Of a stretch of 64,000 nucleotides of DNA, positions 35,996 to 48,782 are shown piece after piece; position 1 is the stretch's first letter, and every line of letters starts with the position of its first letter. Source of the stretch: Gerris lacustris (lineage: Eukaryota > Arthropoda > Insecta > Hemiptera > Gerridae); the NCBI GenBank assembly GCA_951217055.1, contig OX578279.1, positions 24,945,673-25,009,672 of the forward strand. Reading direction: 5' to 3'. The translations under genes were made by a program, and so were the position numbers. The notes beneath the pieces were generated by a model. That model did no database searches and was not told the DNA's origin. It worked only from the letters and a program-made list of their open reading frames with translations.

Positions 35996-36274
35996 TTTAC
36001 CTACCATACATTACACCAAAAAAAGTATTACAATAATTAGTAAATCACTATTAATTAAAATTTGTAAGTAAAAAAAAATTATATTTAAGGATTATTATTT
36101 ATTGGATGTTGGGATTTGTTCAATTACCTGCCAAATACCTCATGGACATTGTATATATTTTCTATTATTAGAACTCCAAATTTTGAGTGTTTTTTAAAAA
36201 CTGTTTACTATGATAATTTTTTATTTTTTTTTTTTATTTTCACTTCATTTCCATCTTCCTCAACTTCAACTCTA

Positions 36275-36822
36275 AAGCCGGGTTTACATGGGTAGAGTAA
36301 ACAGGAGAGTAGAGTAGCGAGTAGAGTGTACTTTACTTACTACTTTACCAATTTTGATTTTGGAGCGTTTTTCACATAAGCTAGTAAGTAAGTATAGTAA
36401 AAAAGCAGAAATGATTGCACAACAATGTATAAACTGAAACTAGAGTGTACTTTACTTACTAGAGTGTACTTTACTTACTACTTTACCAATTTTGATTTTG
36501 GAGCGTTTTTCACATAAGCTAGTAAGTAAGTATAGTAAAAAAGCAGAAATGATTGCACAACAATGTATAAACTGAAACTAAACTAAACTCTACTTGCTAC
36601 TTGCTATTGAAAACGTTTACACGGGTAGAGTGGCAAAGCTAGTAGAGTGGGAGCTGTGGTGGGGGAAGTAGAGTAGAGTCCACTTTACTGCATGCTCTAC
36701 CAGCTACTAGCTACTCTACTCGCCACTCTACTCTATGGAGCGTTTTTTCGGGTTTCTATGGGTAGAGTTACTCTACTCGCTACTCTACTCTCCTGTTTAC
36801 TCTACCCATGTAAAACCGGCTT
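36275..36822. mobile_element. TA-flanked MITE with long inverted ends and internal tandem duplication
   Basis: Ends AAGCCGGGTTTACATGGGTA and, inverted, AAGCCGGTTTTACATGGGTA, with matching GAGTAAACAGGAGAGTAGAG continuing inward for about 55 bases. TA on both sides (36273-36274, 36823-36824). A ~135-base block beginning AGAGTGTACTTTACTTACTA is directly duplicated between about 36324 and 36590. Confidence 0.82.
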
Positions 36823-36829
36823 TAGTGCC

Positions 36830-39790
36830 TTAAATTATTACGTACCTAAAATTGGCCTTTACATCTTTGAATTTTAGTAAACATAGATAAATGAAAGAGA
36901 ACGTGTCAATTTAAATTTAGTGTCTGATGTGACATAGATTATTTCATTTATTCTATATTAAATTGCAATAGATAAATTTATTTTTATTTCATTTACAATT
37001 GGTGTTTATTGGTGGAACATTTAATTTTAATTGATCAATTAATTTATTGATTAAACTATTCATTATTTGTTTATATTAATTATTTGTAATTGATAACTAA
37101 TTATTTGGATTGAGTTATTTGTAATCTCTCCAATGGAAAAGTTTTGATTATGAATTTTAAAAATGTTAAGAAGAGTCAAAAAAGTCTACATGTTATTCAA
37201 TTGATATAAGCTTCATACATGTAGGTCCATTACTTTTTTCTGCATTGAATAAATTAACAGATATGGACAGTTTTTTGTACAAGAAAAAAAATTGGTATAC
37301 CCTTCAATAATTTTATTTATAAGCAATATAAAAAAATTACACATATTATTAATTGCTGTTAACTTAACTTCTTGTAAGTGATAATGTGCTAAATTAACTT
37401 ACTAGCAAATATCAATATAACTTATTTTATTATGATTACCTATCTTTTCTATTATAAATGTGTGGTGTTTTTTTTGTTAATTTTATATTGTTTGTCAATA
37501 AAATTATCTAAGGTTTATTTAATTTATTTTTGGTTCTTATTACTTACCTTTTATGGTAATTTATCTGATCAAAATATTGTTTTGACAGGTATTATAAATG
37601 CAAATTAACAAATAGCTGCTTAAAATGCAGAATTATTATTTTTAGATCTTTTAATCGACTGTCAAGTATGTGCTTTTTATTAACAGAGTACTAATAGGTA
37701 TACCACATAACTCTAGGGAACAAAGTATGTATTACTTAGAATGTTTGACATTCTATAATTCTATAGCAGAAAGGTCATTGATAAGGAATTTTATTTTGCA
37801 ATTTACATATTTCCTGCTGTGTTAAATTGGTTTACATGAATTTATTGAAAGCTTATTTATCTCCTTTTGAAACGGAATGGGATGCGTAAGTTTGATTCAC
37901 AGCTAAGTAAACATATTTCACCCTTAATTAAGATTAAATTGATAAAAAGTGGCAGACCCTTAATGTATAAAACTGTAGATTGTACATTACTAACAATTCG
38001 GGCTTAAAAATGTTGATGGGTGCTCTTCAAAAAGATTTTATTTGATTCACAACAATATTCTTGTATCTCATCTACCTACTACATAGTTTCTTTGTATTAA
38101 TACGCTGGTTAAAATGTTCCACGATTAACCACTCAATTATTCCAGGGTTGAAAATATGAAGTTTAAAATATTATAGTATTATCAGGATAAAATAAACTAA
38201 TTATACAAACACTATAAAATGACTTATTACAAAAATTAATTATATATAGAAAAGTGTTTTTCTTTCTTATTTCAGATGGCACAATATGATACTTTTTTTT
38301 GCAAAGTATGATATTTCTAGGCTCTGTAGGAGTGCCAGCTCTGGAACTTTTAGCGTCTCCATTTTAATTTTTTAAATATTTTCAAAAATGTATTTACATT
38401 TCTATTTCCATGTACACAATCTTTCCCCTTACACACTTACCCAGAGCAGGTTCTCCTCTCGATGGTACTTTGGGCCCTGTGAGTTTATGATGTGTCAAGA
38501 ATATTAAGTAAACTTTAACTCTGCTATAAAATTATGAAAACGAAATATCATGTTTTGCCATCTGTTGATTAATTATAATGACAAAAGAGAAAACATTGGT
38601 ATTAAATATGTATATTATCAATCCCTTTAATGCTATCCTAATATGATCCAGATTATTTTCTCGAGAAAACCATCAATTAAAAGACTTTTTTAGTTTGAAC
38701 TAGAATTTAAATAAATTAATATAAAAGTCATTAGCCGTTAACTACTAGTAAATTTTATTTATTTTATTAAAATTAATTAGTTATTATTATTATTAATTAA
38801 TTATTTATTTATTATTTTATTTATGTATATATATAATTTTTTTTTGTATTATTAAACACCATTATTTCGCTGTTTCAAAATCATATGGACTATTTTTTTT
38901 TGTAATAAAATTTTGTCAGCTGAATTGTTTTTTTTTTTTTTTTTTTTTACTTTTTGTTTTTTACATAAATAATCTGTAATGATGTAAAATCTGTTATTAA
39001 ATGGCTGTAAATAAAACTTACTACAATATTTTTTTATACATATATTATTTAATTGTGTTTTTAATCTTTCTCGTTTAATTTACGGCTATAACTTAAATGG
39101 TATTTAAAGTTATTTGCTATTGATATAGAAACAATATAGTACTTTCTATATAGTAGTTTCTATATAGTATTTTATAAGAAGTGCAAAGAACTATGGTAAA
39201 CATCAAATTTAATTACTGAATATTAAAAAACTAAATAATTAAAAAATAAAATTCATCCTTCAACTTTTTAGACCTGGTGAAAAGGGAGAAGAAATCTCTT
39301 TTAAAAACAAGTAAATACAAAAAACTTGAAGTTAAATTTTTAATGGTTTGTACTTTTCGAACTTGAAGCCTCAACTAATATAAGTGTTTTGATGTTTAGT
39401 CACTTTTTTGCTGCCTCTTTTATACATTTGAAAGCCGCTCTGTACAGAGAACAAACCAAAAAATTGTATTCATGCGCTATCTATTGGTAACATAAGAAAC
39501 TCAGTCCGTTATATTCAATTAGATTATTTTCTTTAGACTAATAATTAGCATAAGCTTACAGTTTTAAAACATTTAACTATTGTTCAATCTCTGATTCAGT
39601 ATAGTTCTGCCTTCTCTTATAAACTGGGATGGCAAAATAGTGAACTAGATAAATGAATAACATTTTAAGACTTATTAAATGAATTTCTTTTGTCCCTACA
39701 TGACATACTACATGCATACTATTTTTGAAATACGGACCATCTATACTCCATACAAGGAAATTGATGGTTCCAGACAAAATAATTAGCTAT
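36830..39790. other. AT-rich intergenic DNA, nothing recognised
   Basis: Homopolymer and (TTA)n-like runs, including 24 Ts ending near 38949. No coding similarity or clear inverted repeat. Confidence 0.4.
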
Positions 39791-39798
39791 ATTTTAGA

Positions 39799-40385
39799 AC
39801 TTTTTTTCTTTTCTCATATAAATAGGAATCATTGTGATTTTTATGTATTTACTGGTTTTGAGGTCCCCTGAGTCCAAAAAAGTTGTTTTTAAAAAATGTC
39901 TGTCTGTTGTCTGTCCAGACATGTGGAACCTTAACTACTGGGCCAATTCTGACAAAATTTGGCATATATGTTCAAAAAAATCATACCCCGAGGCAAAATC
40001 GAGAAATGAATTTTAGCTCCAAATTTGGGGGCATTACCTCCCAAAAATTCTGAGAAAACGTGAAAAAAATTACTTCTTGAAAATGGTTTTGACGAAATTG
40101 ATTAAAAAATTCTAAAATGTAGACCATTTAAATATGAATCTAACGACATAAGCCGTTTTCCCAGGAAATATCTAGTTCCTGAGAAAATAGCTTTAAATGC
40201 GGATAGAGAGAGGCCGGATTCAATTCCCCACCGAGGAGAAGTTATTTGTATGATACTTTTTGATAAATGTTCAATAATAATTAAATTTGCCTTCGAAAAT
40301 TAATAAATGGAAAACACTGGACTAAGTAATTATTAAATTCGTATATGAGGAAGTTTGTCTGAGTTGTCTTAGACTGATTTTTTTA
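39799..40385 (+). repeat. Dispersed ~600-bp repeat (CTTTCTCATAT start, tRNA-like centre), copy 1
   Basis: Starts CTTTTCTCATATAAATAGG and continues through GTTTTGAGGTCCCCTGAGTC, a GTCTGTC-rich stretch and GATTCAATTCCCC. It matches the minus strand of 56630-57250 along its length, and partly 54230-54560 and 63180-63340. The open frame inside (…RSPESKKVVFKKCLSVV…) recurs in the second copy because the DNA is repeated. Confidence 0.75.
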
Positions 40386-40738
40386 AAAATAAGAAATGAG
40401 TGGTCCTGACACAGGAATATTTATCTGGCCCCATTTTCACCCATTACAGAACTGCTTCATCGAACTGTAATTTCTTAGGAAAAGTGTCCCGGAAGTGTTT
40501 ATTAATAACAATTAAATGTAAGTTTGTATTAGTAGATGAAATATTTTTTCACTTCTGAGCTTACTGAAGGTTACAAAAGCAGTGATATCATCCTGGAGTA
40601 CAACATTTTCTAAGCAGTAATGGCTTTTCATCAGAGAACATTTTGGGTCTTTTTTTTGGCATTTGGTCCAAGACCGCAAAGCCATAAAAATTACTGAGAT
40701 TATATTTAAATAATTTTTATATTAATGTGTGAAGTTAT

Positions 40739-41643
40739 CTATATTTTTATCTTAGAGCTTTTAATGAAGGTGTAAATGTGTTTGTAAACATCATAACTAT
40801 TGCTTGATAACAAACTATTGTAGTTGAAAGGTCTTTCGATATTGCATTTGAAAATATTTTCGAACATCACGTCTCTTTCTGGGCTATGTTTATTACATTC
40901 GAATATAATGTGAATCAGAGTTCCGTGGACATTACAAAGAGGGCACATAGGAGAGTTCACCAAACCAAACCTATGCAAATAAAAATTGCAGATCCCGTTA
41001 TCAGCACGCAGTCTCGAAATAGCAACGACCATACCTCTGTTGCCATTAATGTCTTTGAACCAAGGCCGAAAGTGTGTTTTATGCTGGATTGATTTATAAA
41101 AAGAACCACTGTTGCCGTTTGAAAACCAGGTTTGCCATTGTTGATGCGCTGAAGTTTTTATATAACTATATACATCACTTTATATGACTTGCCAAATTCA
41201 ATGGCTAATTCGTGATCGATACTGCTTTCCTTCGCGATTTGATCCACCGTTTCGTTTGGAGCTATGCCGGCGTGTCCTTTCAGCCAAACAAACACTACTT
41301 TTTTACTTAACGATAGTAGGTAGTGGTTAAGACGCACAATTTCACCCAACAGGTAATTTTTAAGGATGCCCGATGTTTTATTATTTAAAGCCATAACTGT
41401 GCTAAAACTGTCCGTGAAAATAACAAATCGGCTATGGTCCATGACTTTAATATGTTTCAAAGCTTCGACTATTGCAGTTAACTCAGCTGAATAACTTGAA
41501 AAATATTTGTTTAGCTTTAGACCTTTGCTGACGTTAGTGGACTGATCGAAGAAAGCACACCCAACATTGTAGGAAGTTTTAGAGCCGTCGATAAAGATGT
41601 AAAAATGGTCTGGCCATCGGTGCTGCTCGTCGTCCCAAAACAT
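40739..41643 (-). pseudogene. Non-LTR retrotransposon fragment: RNase H plus zinc-knuckle tail
   Basis: Reading from 41643 down, the frame has RNase H motifs: FYIFIDGSKT (first Asp), YSAELTAIVEAL (Glu), VIFTDSFSTVM (Asp), and WLKGHAGIAPNETVDQIAKES (His/Asn/Asp). After a frame change near 41150, FRPWFKDINGNRGM, ADNGICNFYLHRFGL and CPLCNVHGTLIHIIFECNKH give the zf-RVT knuckle that follows RNase H in R1/I/LOA-type LINEs. The reverse transcriptase and 5' parts are absent. Dead fragment. Confidence 0.85.
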
Positions 41644-41699
41644 TGAGTTTCTGATAGCCGCTGGGTATTTAGAGTAGTCGTGTAGTTTATAAGTGAGTA

Positions 41700-43189
41700 T
41701 TATAGGTATAAGGGAGTATATTTTGGGTCTTGTTTATGCCTGTTGGTCAACATATTTTCTAATGCCCATGTATTGAAAGCAAGTTGTCCAATTTTAATGT
41801 TATGTCAAAAGTAGTCCTCTCATGGTTCCATATTAACTCCAACTTTCTTTACACAAAGCCTCCTCTCATACAATCAATGTGCTTGATTTAAAAAATATTC
41901 TTGGGATTCTTATTTCAAAAATGCACATTGCTTTCTCTTGCACACGCAGCTACATTTTCTATTGACATTAATATATTTATCTAACTGTTATCAGGTTTAG
42001 AGTTACATCTCTATTCTATTTTTTTAGCCACATTTAAATGTACTTCTCATTATACTGTCATAGTTATCCAAAATCACTATAAAAGTTGTGAACTAATCAT
42101 AGGGTGCACCAAAAATTGCCTTTTTCTTATCCTCTCAATCAATGTAGATATGTATTCATAAGATAGTTTACATCGCCAGCTAACATGCATAAACCTCCAC
42201 AACATGCTCGCTAACATACACATGCTACACTAATGACGTGGTACTTTTCTACACAAATAAATCCCCCTTGTTTAAAAAGGGATTCAGGGACGTTACTGCA
42301 GGTTCAAGGAGGTACATACAGAAATCTGGAATGTTTTTAGACCAAAATCTTATCGATATTCCTCTTCAAGACTCATTCACCATGAATAAGTTCTACAAAA
42401 CTGAGGTAAGAAAAACTAATAAATTAGTTTTAACTTATGAACAAAGCTTGTAATGCAAGTAAATTATCTGTTGCCTTACTAATATTATTCATTCTTTTTT
42501 AAGTCTTTCAGTTTAGCTGAAATGTGAGCAAGTTACCTAATTGTTTCTACTAAGATTTTGTGGAACTTTGTTACAGGAAACAAAAATGAGTGGAAATGAC
42601 CAGTTCATTGGCAATATAATCACAGTGGCAAATATTTAAAGAAGATAAGTTCCAAACTCTTTAGGCCAGTCGCACTGGAAGAGATCAGGCGACTACGCAA
42701 TCATTGAACAAGGACTATGCATGGGTGGGGTCGTCCACTGGAAGCAACTGTTTATTAATGTGCATAATTAATGTTATGCAACATGCGGAACCAAATACCG
42801 GAGATATGTGAGCAACAAATATCCCTTTCCAGGGGAACTGTCGCTTGCTAACAACTGTCCCAGTATACATTATTGAATTACCCAATTTGAATGTGTAATA
42901 TTTTAAAATGTACTATAGTTATATTTTGTGGTCTAATGTAATTAGTGAGAAATGTATTTATTTAGTTTCAAATTTAAATTATTATTTGAGAAATCAGGAT
43001 AATGGACAAATTTCAATTAATATAATGCTGGGATTTGGATATTGGAATGAAGGTTCCTTATGGCACATTACTCCGTCTGGAGCCTGGGTGTGAATCCGAA
43101 AAAACGACCATCATGAAATCATCCGATGATGATAACTTGAGTAAAAGATTATTTATTTAGTTAACATTTGGTACACATGTTCATTTTAC
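41700..43189. other. Intergenic DNA with one unassigned open stretch
   Basis: No recognised gene. At 42238-42403 (plus) an open frame (…SRRYIQKSGMFLDQNLIDI…) ends at a strong donor ACTGAG|GTAAGA. After TTGTTACAG at about 42576 the frame could continue as ETKMSGNDQFIGNIITVANI and a stop. No similarity recognised; kept as a note only. Confidence 0.25.
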
Positions 43190-43390
43190 CAATTCCCAGG
43201 ACTAGATCGTTGGACTACGTTATCTGCCCAAGCGTTCGAGCACAACGCTCATGTAAACTTTAAATGTGAAATTGGAATTTTAGGACGGGAAAAAATTCTT
43301 ACTTCATCTATTCAATGACACAAACAACTTTTTTAAATAATTGTTTTTAGTAAAACCGACACCCCTACAAAGTGTTAAAGATCGCTAAAT
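43190..43390 (+). repeat. Dispersed repeat, copy 2 (family of 26930)
   Basis: Shares TTGGACTACGTTxTCTGCCC, GGAATTTTAGGxCGGG, TTCATCTATTCAATGA and TTAAAGATCGCTAAA with 26930-27130 (inverted) and 50154-50345 (direct). Confidence 0.7.
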
Positions 43391-43689
43391 TTATTAAAGT
43401 GGACCTAAACGTTTAAAATAAAGAAAACAAAATTTTTACCAATATTTTACGTTCTAACATAACGGGTTTAATAATACTTCGTACACATCGTCTTGACTTA
43501 AGTACAATTGAAACAGAACAGGCATGTAAAATTTTAACCTGATACAAGCTGACATTTTTGTGTGGTGAAGTGATATATTTTCGCGACACCACACGTATTT
43601 TATATTATATTTCTGATAATATTACTTTTATTCCTACAAATTTTATTTTTCATAATATATTTTTGAAAAGCGATTTAAAAAAAATATAT

Positions 43690-43960
43690 ATAACTTCACT
43701 CCAACTTTTCGTGTTGACCAATGGGAGATTAGATCGGTGGATCTCAATTCCGCCGATAACATCCTCGTCGTTGTTCTTACCGCTCAGACGGGGTCTGCGA
43801 ATTTTTCTAAATCCGTGGTCCGTCATAAAAATCCCCTCGTGTGTGGCCAGCTTGAATGGCCCTCGAGAAACCAAAAATAAAATTGATGATGTTTGATCTC
43901 TGTTTAGATAATTTTTTTTTACTATCAGACTTTACACATTTGGCTGTTAATAGTCATATC
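43690..43960 (+). promoter_or_regulatory. CpG-containing region upstream of SmD1, probable promoter
   Basis: The base composition is less AT-rich and CpGs are frequent (GATCGGTGG, CCGCCGATAAC, CGTCGTTG, GACGGGG, CCTCGAG). ACCAATGGG at about 43718 is a CCAAT box. SmD1 begins about 120-390 bases downstream. The minus strand also has an open frame from 43874 with a possible donor CTGAGCG|GTAAGAAC, so a divergent transcript is conceivable. Confidence 0.4.
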
Positions 43961-44082
43961 TGGTACCTAGATCCGCATCGTTATTTGGGTTTTGTCCGAG
44001 CTCGTAAGACCGGCGTCTTCCAAGGATTATATTTTTACCTAAGTAATTTTTTTTCTTAAGCCTTTGAATTAAGGCATTCACC

Positions 44083-44096
44083 ATGAAGTTAGTCAA
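44083..44096 (+). CDS. SmD1: SmD1 exon 1 (14 coding bases)
   Basis: ATG AAG TTA GTC AA|GTGAGT: MKLVK with the last codon split. The start context CACCATGA is good. Too short to appear in simple frame searches. Confidence 0.93.
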
Positions 44097-47000
44097 GTGA
44101 GTAAATGATTTAATTTTATTTTAATGTGTAGATTTTTTTATGCCTTACGCTTAAATTTGAAACCTGTGGATTGTGTTTACATGCTTGTTATTAATTCGTA
44201 TTTGTTTGCAGGTTTTTGATGAAACTTAGCCATGAAACTGTATCTGTTGAACTCAAAAACGGTACCCATATTCACGGGACTATTACCGGTATGTACCGAC
44301 TTAAATAAACATAAAGTATCTTTTTTTTGCTTGTGTTATGCTTCATTATAATATGCATGTTTTTCTTTGTCGAGGAACGAATTTCAAACTTGCCGTATCC
44401 AATGTTTGCTTTCTCATTTAAAAATGAGTTTATAATCTTCAGTTTAATTGTTCCATATACTTTTTAATTATTGCAATTTCTAGCTTTTTAAATACATACT
44501 TTATTCTTTATTATGTTACCCACTTAATAGCTCAGACAACTGAATCAAAGAAGTTATCAAGCAAACCACCAACTGTTTCACTAACTTTTAATTCACAAAC
44601 ATTTTTTTAATAAGTTTTCCACATTGACTCTCATTTACTGTTGTTAATTTTTTAGCTTTACCGTAGTTAATAAGCAGTTATTTTCCCGTTTCCTTTTTCT
44701 AGATGTGTTCTGGAAACAAGATGCATAGTCAAACAATATTATTATGTTATTACTTAGTTTAGACTAAGAGATATCTCTAAAATGTACCTGTTAATTATAT
44801 AGATGTAATCTTTTAAATGTATAAATCTTAAAAATGAACTGTTTTGACTAAGAAATATAATCTCTTAACTTAAGTGCATAAATTAGGGTACATTGTGCCG
44901 TCTAGCGATTCTCGACTGTATGGATAATTGCAGATTAGCCATAGTTTTAATCTCTCTTTGTCTTAACAGATCATAAGACTAAGGAATATTATACTCAAAA
45001 TGCCCTCTTTTCTGCTGATTTACCCACCTTTCTTATGATATGTAATGTAATTTTGTTATCATTGATCCAGTACCCATTACTTGTTTAATAGATGATATCC
45101 ATGACATTCTAGATAATATTGATATCCAACTTCTCAGGCTCTGGTTTTATTATAAATTATATAAAAACTAGATGTTACAAAATTCTTATTTGTATACCAC
45201 ATTCTGAAAACTCTGATTTAATATATAAAATCAGAGTTTAATATTTTAAATATTTGCTGGAATGCCCTATATGCTAAACATGAAGCTGCATTGATTTGTT
45301 CTGCATTAACCTTGTAGTTTAGTCATTAGGGGCTGAAAGCGGGATTCACAGTTTCTTGCTTATATAACCACTCTTTACTCAAATAATAATTTGCACATTT
45401 CCTGTAATTAAGGGCCTAACTTTTTTTTTGCCCCACGTACAGTTCCAATGATGGTTGAAGGTGGTGTCTTATTTTATCTCTTAAGCTCATCACTAAGTAT
45501 GTTCCAAGCTTTAGAGCTGAATCTTTTTTATACTAGTGAATTAAATTTTGATTTTACTAGTTTGGTACTAGTAATTCAATTTTATAAGCAAATTTTAAAA
45601 ACTATCAGCTGAAATTGAGCTGGTGAATTTTGAGGATTCAGTACCAACAATTTAACCTATTTTTTTTATATACTTATTATGAATTCATGATTTCAGGTGT
45701 GGATATTGCTATGAACACTCATTTGAAAGCAGTTAAAATGACGATTAAGAATAAACCTGCAGTAAATTTGGACACACTTAGCATTAGAGGAAATAACATC
45801 AGATATTATGTTCTACCTGATTCTCTACCTCTGGAAACACTTCTAGTCGATGATACTCCCAAGGCTAAATCTAAGAAAAAGGATTCTGGCAGAGGTACGT
45901 TAAATAGATTTACTTAATTTGTCAAAACAAGAGAAGTATCCAACATTTAAAATCGTAGCTGCCCTTCAAGAAACTTAAATGTCTTGTCTCTCCATAAGTA
46001 TAACTTTCATTTCATGCCATTATAAAAACTGTTTTAGTCAAAAGGAAACATTTAAATATTTGTGTTACTTAAGTGAATAATCATCAGAATTTTCCTTTGT
46101 TTCTTCACCGCAGATTGATGACTAAGAGGGCAAGATTAAATTTTGAAATTAGTTTTATTTGTGACGAGGCATTTGTTATATCATCTTACCACTGATATCA
46201 ACTTGCTTTTTATATTTTTGTTTTAAAATTCGATCATTTAAAAACCTGAAACCAAAGAAAAACGGATATTTTTTGACAAATGTTTTTTAAAAGATACATA
46301 AAAAAATTTGTTTACCTGCCTAAAGAAACCCTAAGTAAGGGAAAATAAAGCACATTGAAGAAAAATGGAGATGCACTTTTTTTTGTTTCTTTTTTATAAA
46401 AGTGACTTTTGTTATTTATAATTATATGAACGTCGTCGTTAAATTTTAATCTTTTAAAAAAAAAATATATATTTGACCATCTCTCTTAGAGAAATTTTAT
46501 AACGCATCACACCAGTTATTATTAAAAATGATTGACAGAATGTCTCATAGAGATAAAAAGAAAAGTTTTTTTTTATTCTACACCTCCAACCATAAATATG
46601 TACATTTATTGAGACCTTTTTGTTAAATATTAAATAAAAACACGGTTATAATAATAACAGAATATCTCTTTTAATAATTTTAACAAATACTTTCAAGAAC
46701 AACTTTATACAAATTATATTAAACATAAATACAATTATAGTTAAAGAATATTTTTTATACTTTCTTTACTTCACACAATTCTCTACCTCTAATTTTCTAA
46801 GCAATATACCCATAAACAACCTAGAGTTTCCTAAATCAACCACTCCAAACTTAGTGGGAAATTCGAATCAAATCAAATAATACAAAATATTAAAATACAA
46901 CAAAAATTACAAGCATGTAACATCTTAATAATGTTACAATATATATATTTTTTTTAAATAATAAAATGTATATAAAAAACCATTTTATCAAATAACTCAT

Positions 47001-47755
47001 ACGACTGAGGATTAAAAAATAAGGTATTAAATAAATTTTATGTTTTACTGTTTTTTAAATGCTATGTTTAAATGACAATGTTAAATGTCCTATTAAAAAT
47101 ATGTTTAAGTAATTGGGGGGGAAAAATGTTAATTTGTAGTCTGATGAAGCCCAAGGTCTAAGGGCGAATTATAGCAAGAATTTAAGAGTAAAAGAAGATG
47201 TTAATGTCTTAAATTATTTATCAACCAAACCAAATAAAACCCTGAAGAGTCCCAGAAAACATAGTTATAAACAGTGGTTTTATTTAATTAGAAGTAAAAA
47301 AGATGATGGTTTCTTGTCGAGCTTTCAGACAAGTACAAGGGCCCCAAAAGGTCACCCTATAAGGTGAAATCTATCACGACCCAGACGGAGGAAAAGGTGT
47401 GGTTTTTAATTAGGGTATGAATCCCACTCCACTTAATGCCTTTTAAAGGTTTTCCCCACTCTCAAGAAAACAAATCCTACTTTAATTAAAATTGTTCCTA
47501 CGTTCTTGTTTGTTTGGGGGTCCAGTACAAATCTTCCAATCGGTTTTAACTAACTTCCCAAGTAGCTAGACATTTGAAACTTTTAGAATAGCTTGTACTC
47601 ATTTTTCTTCTCTTACCCTCTCCTACACTGGGGCATGTCGATGGTAGAGTTTAGATTCGGAGATGGCGAGATCCATTGTACAAAGATTTGTCCTTTTATA
47701 GGTATCAGATCAGCTGTCTAGTTGATTGTCATTTAAATGAAATAAATAAATTCGG

Positions 47756-47795
<40 letters not shown>

Positions 47796-48101
47796 AACAT
47801 TATACATAACAATAACAATTATATTATCAACACTACATATGATTCAACAGAAAATTTAAAAACGTAGTATATAAAAATTTATTTTTATCTTGTAATTATT
47901 GTAACTAAACCTGGGTTTTTACGTTTCTTTTAACTTTTATTTGGAAAAAGGGTTCTTTTGATGGTTAATGTTCCTGTTATCTATTTGGGAAAATATTCTG
48001 ATGAGCATATTCATGTTACAGGTGGTGGTGCTCCAAGAGGTCGTGGAAGGGGCAGAGGACGTGGTACCAGAGGAAGGGGTAGGGGCAGGGGCAGGCGTTA
48101 A
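44083..48101 (+). CDS. SmD1: SmD1, small nuclear ribonucleoprotein Sm D1 (4 exons, 122 aa)
   Basis: Exons 44083-44096, 44212-44288, 45697-45894 and 48022-48101 join in frame to 122 aa (human SNRPD1 has 119). The protein starts [19 protein letters not shown], carries the Sm1 motif ([21 protein letters not shown]) and the Sm2 motif ([15 protein letters not shown]), then [20 protein letters not shown] and a C-terminal Gly-Arg tail ([16 protein letters not shown]). It is a core subunit of the heptameric Sm ring that assembles on U1, U2, U4 and U5 snRNAs for pre-mRNA splicing. The RG tail is the SMN-binding, arginine-methylated segment in the family. All conserved residues are present, so the gene looks functional. 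[14 protein letters not shown] resembles the insect form. Confidence 0.97.
44212..44288 (+). CDS. SmD1: SmD1 exon 2
   Basis: Acceptor TTTGTTTGCAG|G, donor ACCG|GTATGT. Encodes [20 protein letters not shown] and HGTIT, the first strands of the Sm fold. Missed by frame searches because of its length. Confidence 0.95.
45697..45894 (+). CDS. SmD1: SmD1 exon 3
   Basis: Acceptor GATTTCAG|GT, donor AGAG|GTACGT. Encodes [15 protein letters not shown] through [20 protein letters not shown] to [10 protein letters not shown], i.e. most of the Sm domain. Confidence 0.96.
45895..48021. other. SmD1 intron 3, with a 34-base T run
   Basis: No element with clear ends. T run at 47759-47792. A less AT-rich stretch at 47230-47560 (GGGCCCCAAAAGGTCACCC, CACGACCCAGACGGAGG) may be an old repeat; no other copy is in the window. 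Confidence 0.4.
48022..48101 (+). CDS. SmD1: SmD1 exon 4 (RG tail, stop)
   Basis: Acceptor TGTTACAG|GT. Encodes [19 protein letters not shown] and ends RGRGRR, TAA at 48099-48101. The glutamate/valine-rich frame overlapping here is a shifted reading of the same repeats. Confidence 0.95.
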
Positions 48102-48627
48102 ACCCATTTTTAATATATTTTATTCTTCTATTTTTTTCTCAATACAACTATTTTGATGTCTACCCTAATATTTTAAAATTATTTTTAATGTGTGAATGTA
48201 ACAACAAAACTATTTATCTATTGTTGTTTACCATCCTAAACAAATTTATTCCTTTAGATTTTGGTAGTTATTTCTGTTACCCTGATTGATGTTGTAATTG
48301 ATGAAAATGTTTTGTTTTTTTTAATTCAATAATAATTATGATGTGTATATGTATATTATTATTATTTTTTATAATTGATTATTTTAATTTAAGTATATCA
48401 TTTTTTTTTTTTTTTTTATTTAAATTCACATCCTCACAAATCAAGATAGGTTTAACTGGTATATTAATCATTTCTAAACACGTATTCCTAATAATTTCTT
48501 AAATATGCTTGTATAAATAATTATTGCTATTTTAACAGGAATTATTCTGAGGTCTTGAATCTTTGTCTTGATATCTTGAATACCATAAAATCCCTAATTG
48601 GTCAACTTTATTACCACTATTGATCAG

Positions 48628-48782
48628 TGGCCTAACAATAGTACATTACGCGTCTAGTGCGAAAAGTAGCATTTTGCATGCGAGTGTGGAGTTTGCACTA
48701 CGAGGGTAGTAAAACCATGCAAGCAGAGCAAAATCCCATTTTCGCACGAGTTGCATACCGTACTTTATCTACGATTGTTGGA
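48628..48782. repeat. Imperfect inverted repeat (~155 bp)
   Basis: CAATAGTACATTACGCG and AGTGCGAAAAGTAGCATTTTGC at the left pair loosely with GCAAAATCCCATTTTCGCAC and GTACTTTATCTACGATTGTTGG at the right. CAATCGTAGATAAA recurs at 49245. Likely an old MITE. Confidence 0.45.

Noticed and set aside
47968..48156. Plus-strand frame rich in Val, Gly and Glu
   Set aside because: Shifted reading of the SmD1 exon 4 Gly-Arg repeats; the SmD1 frame fits the acceptor and family.
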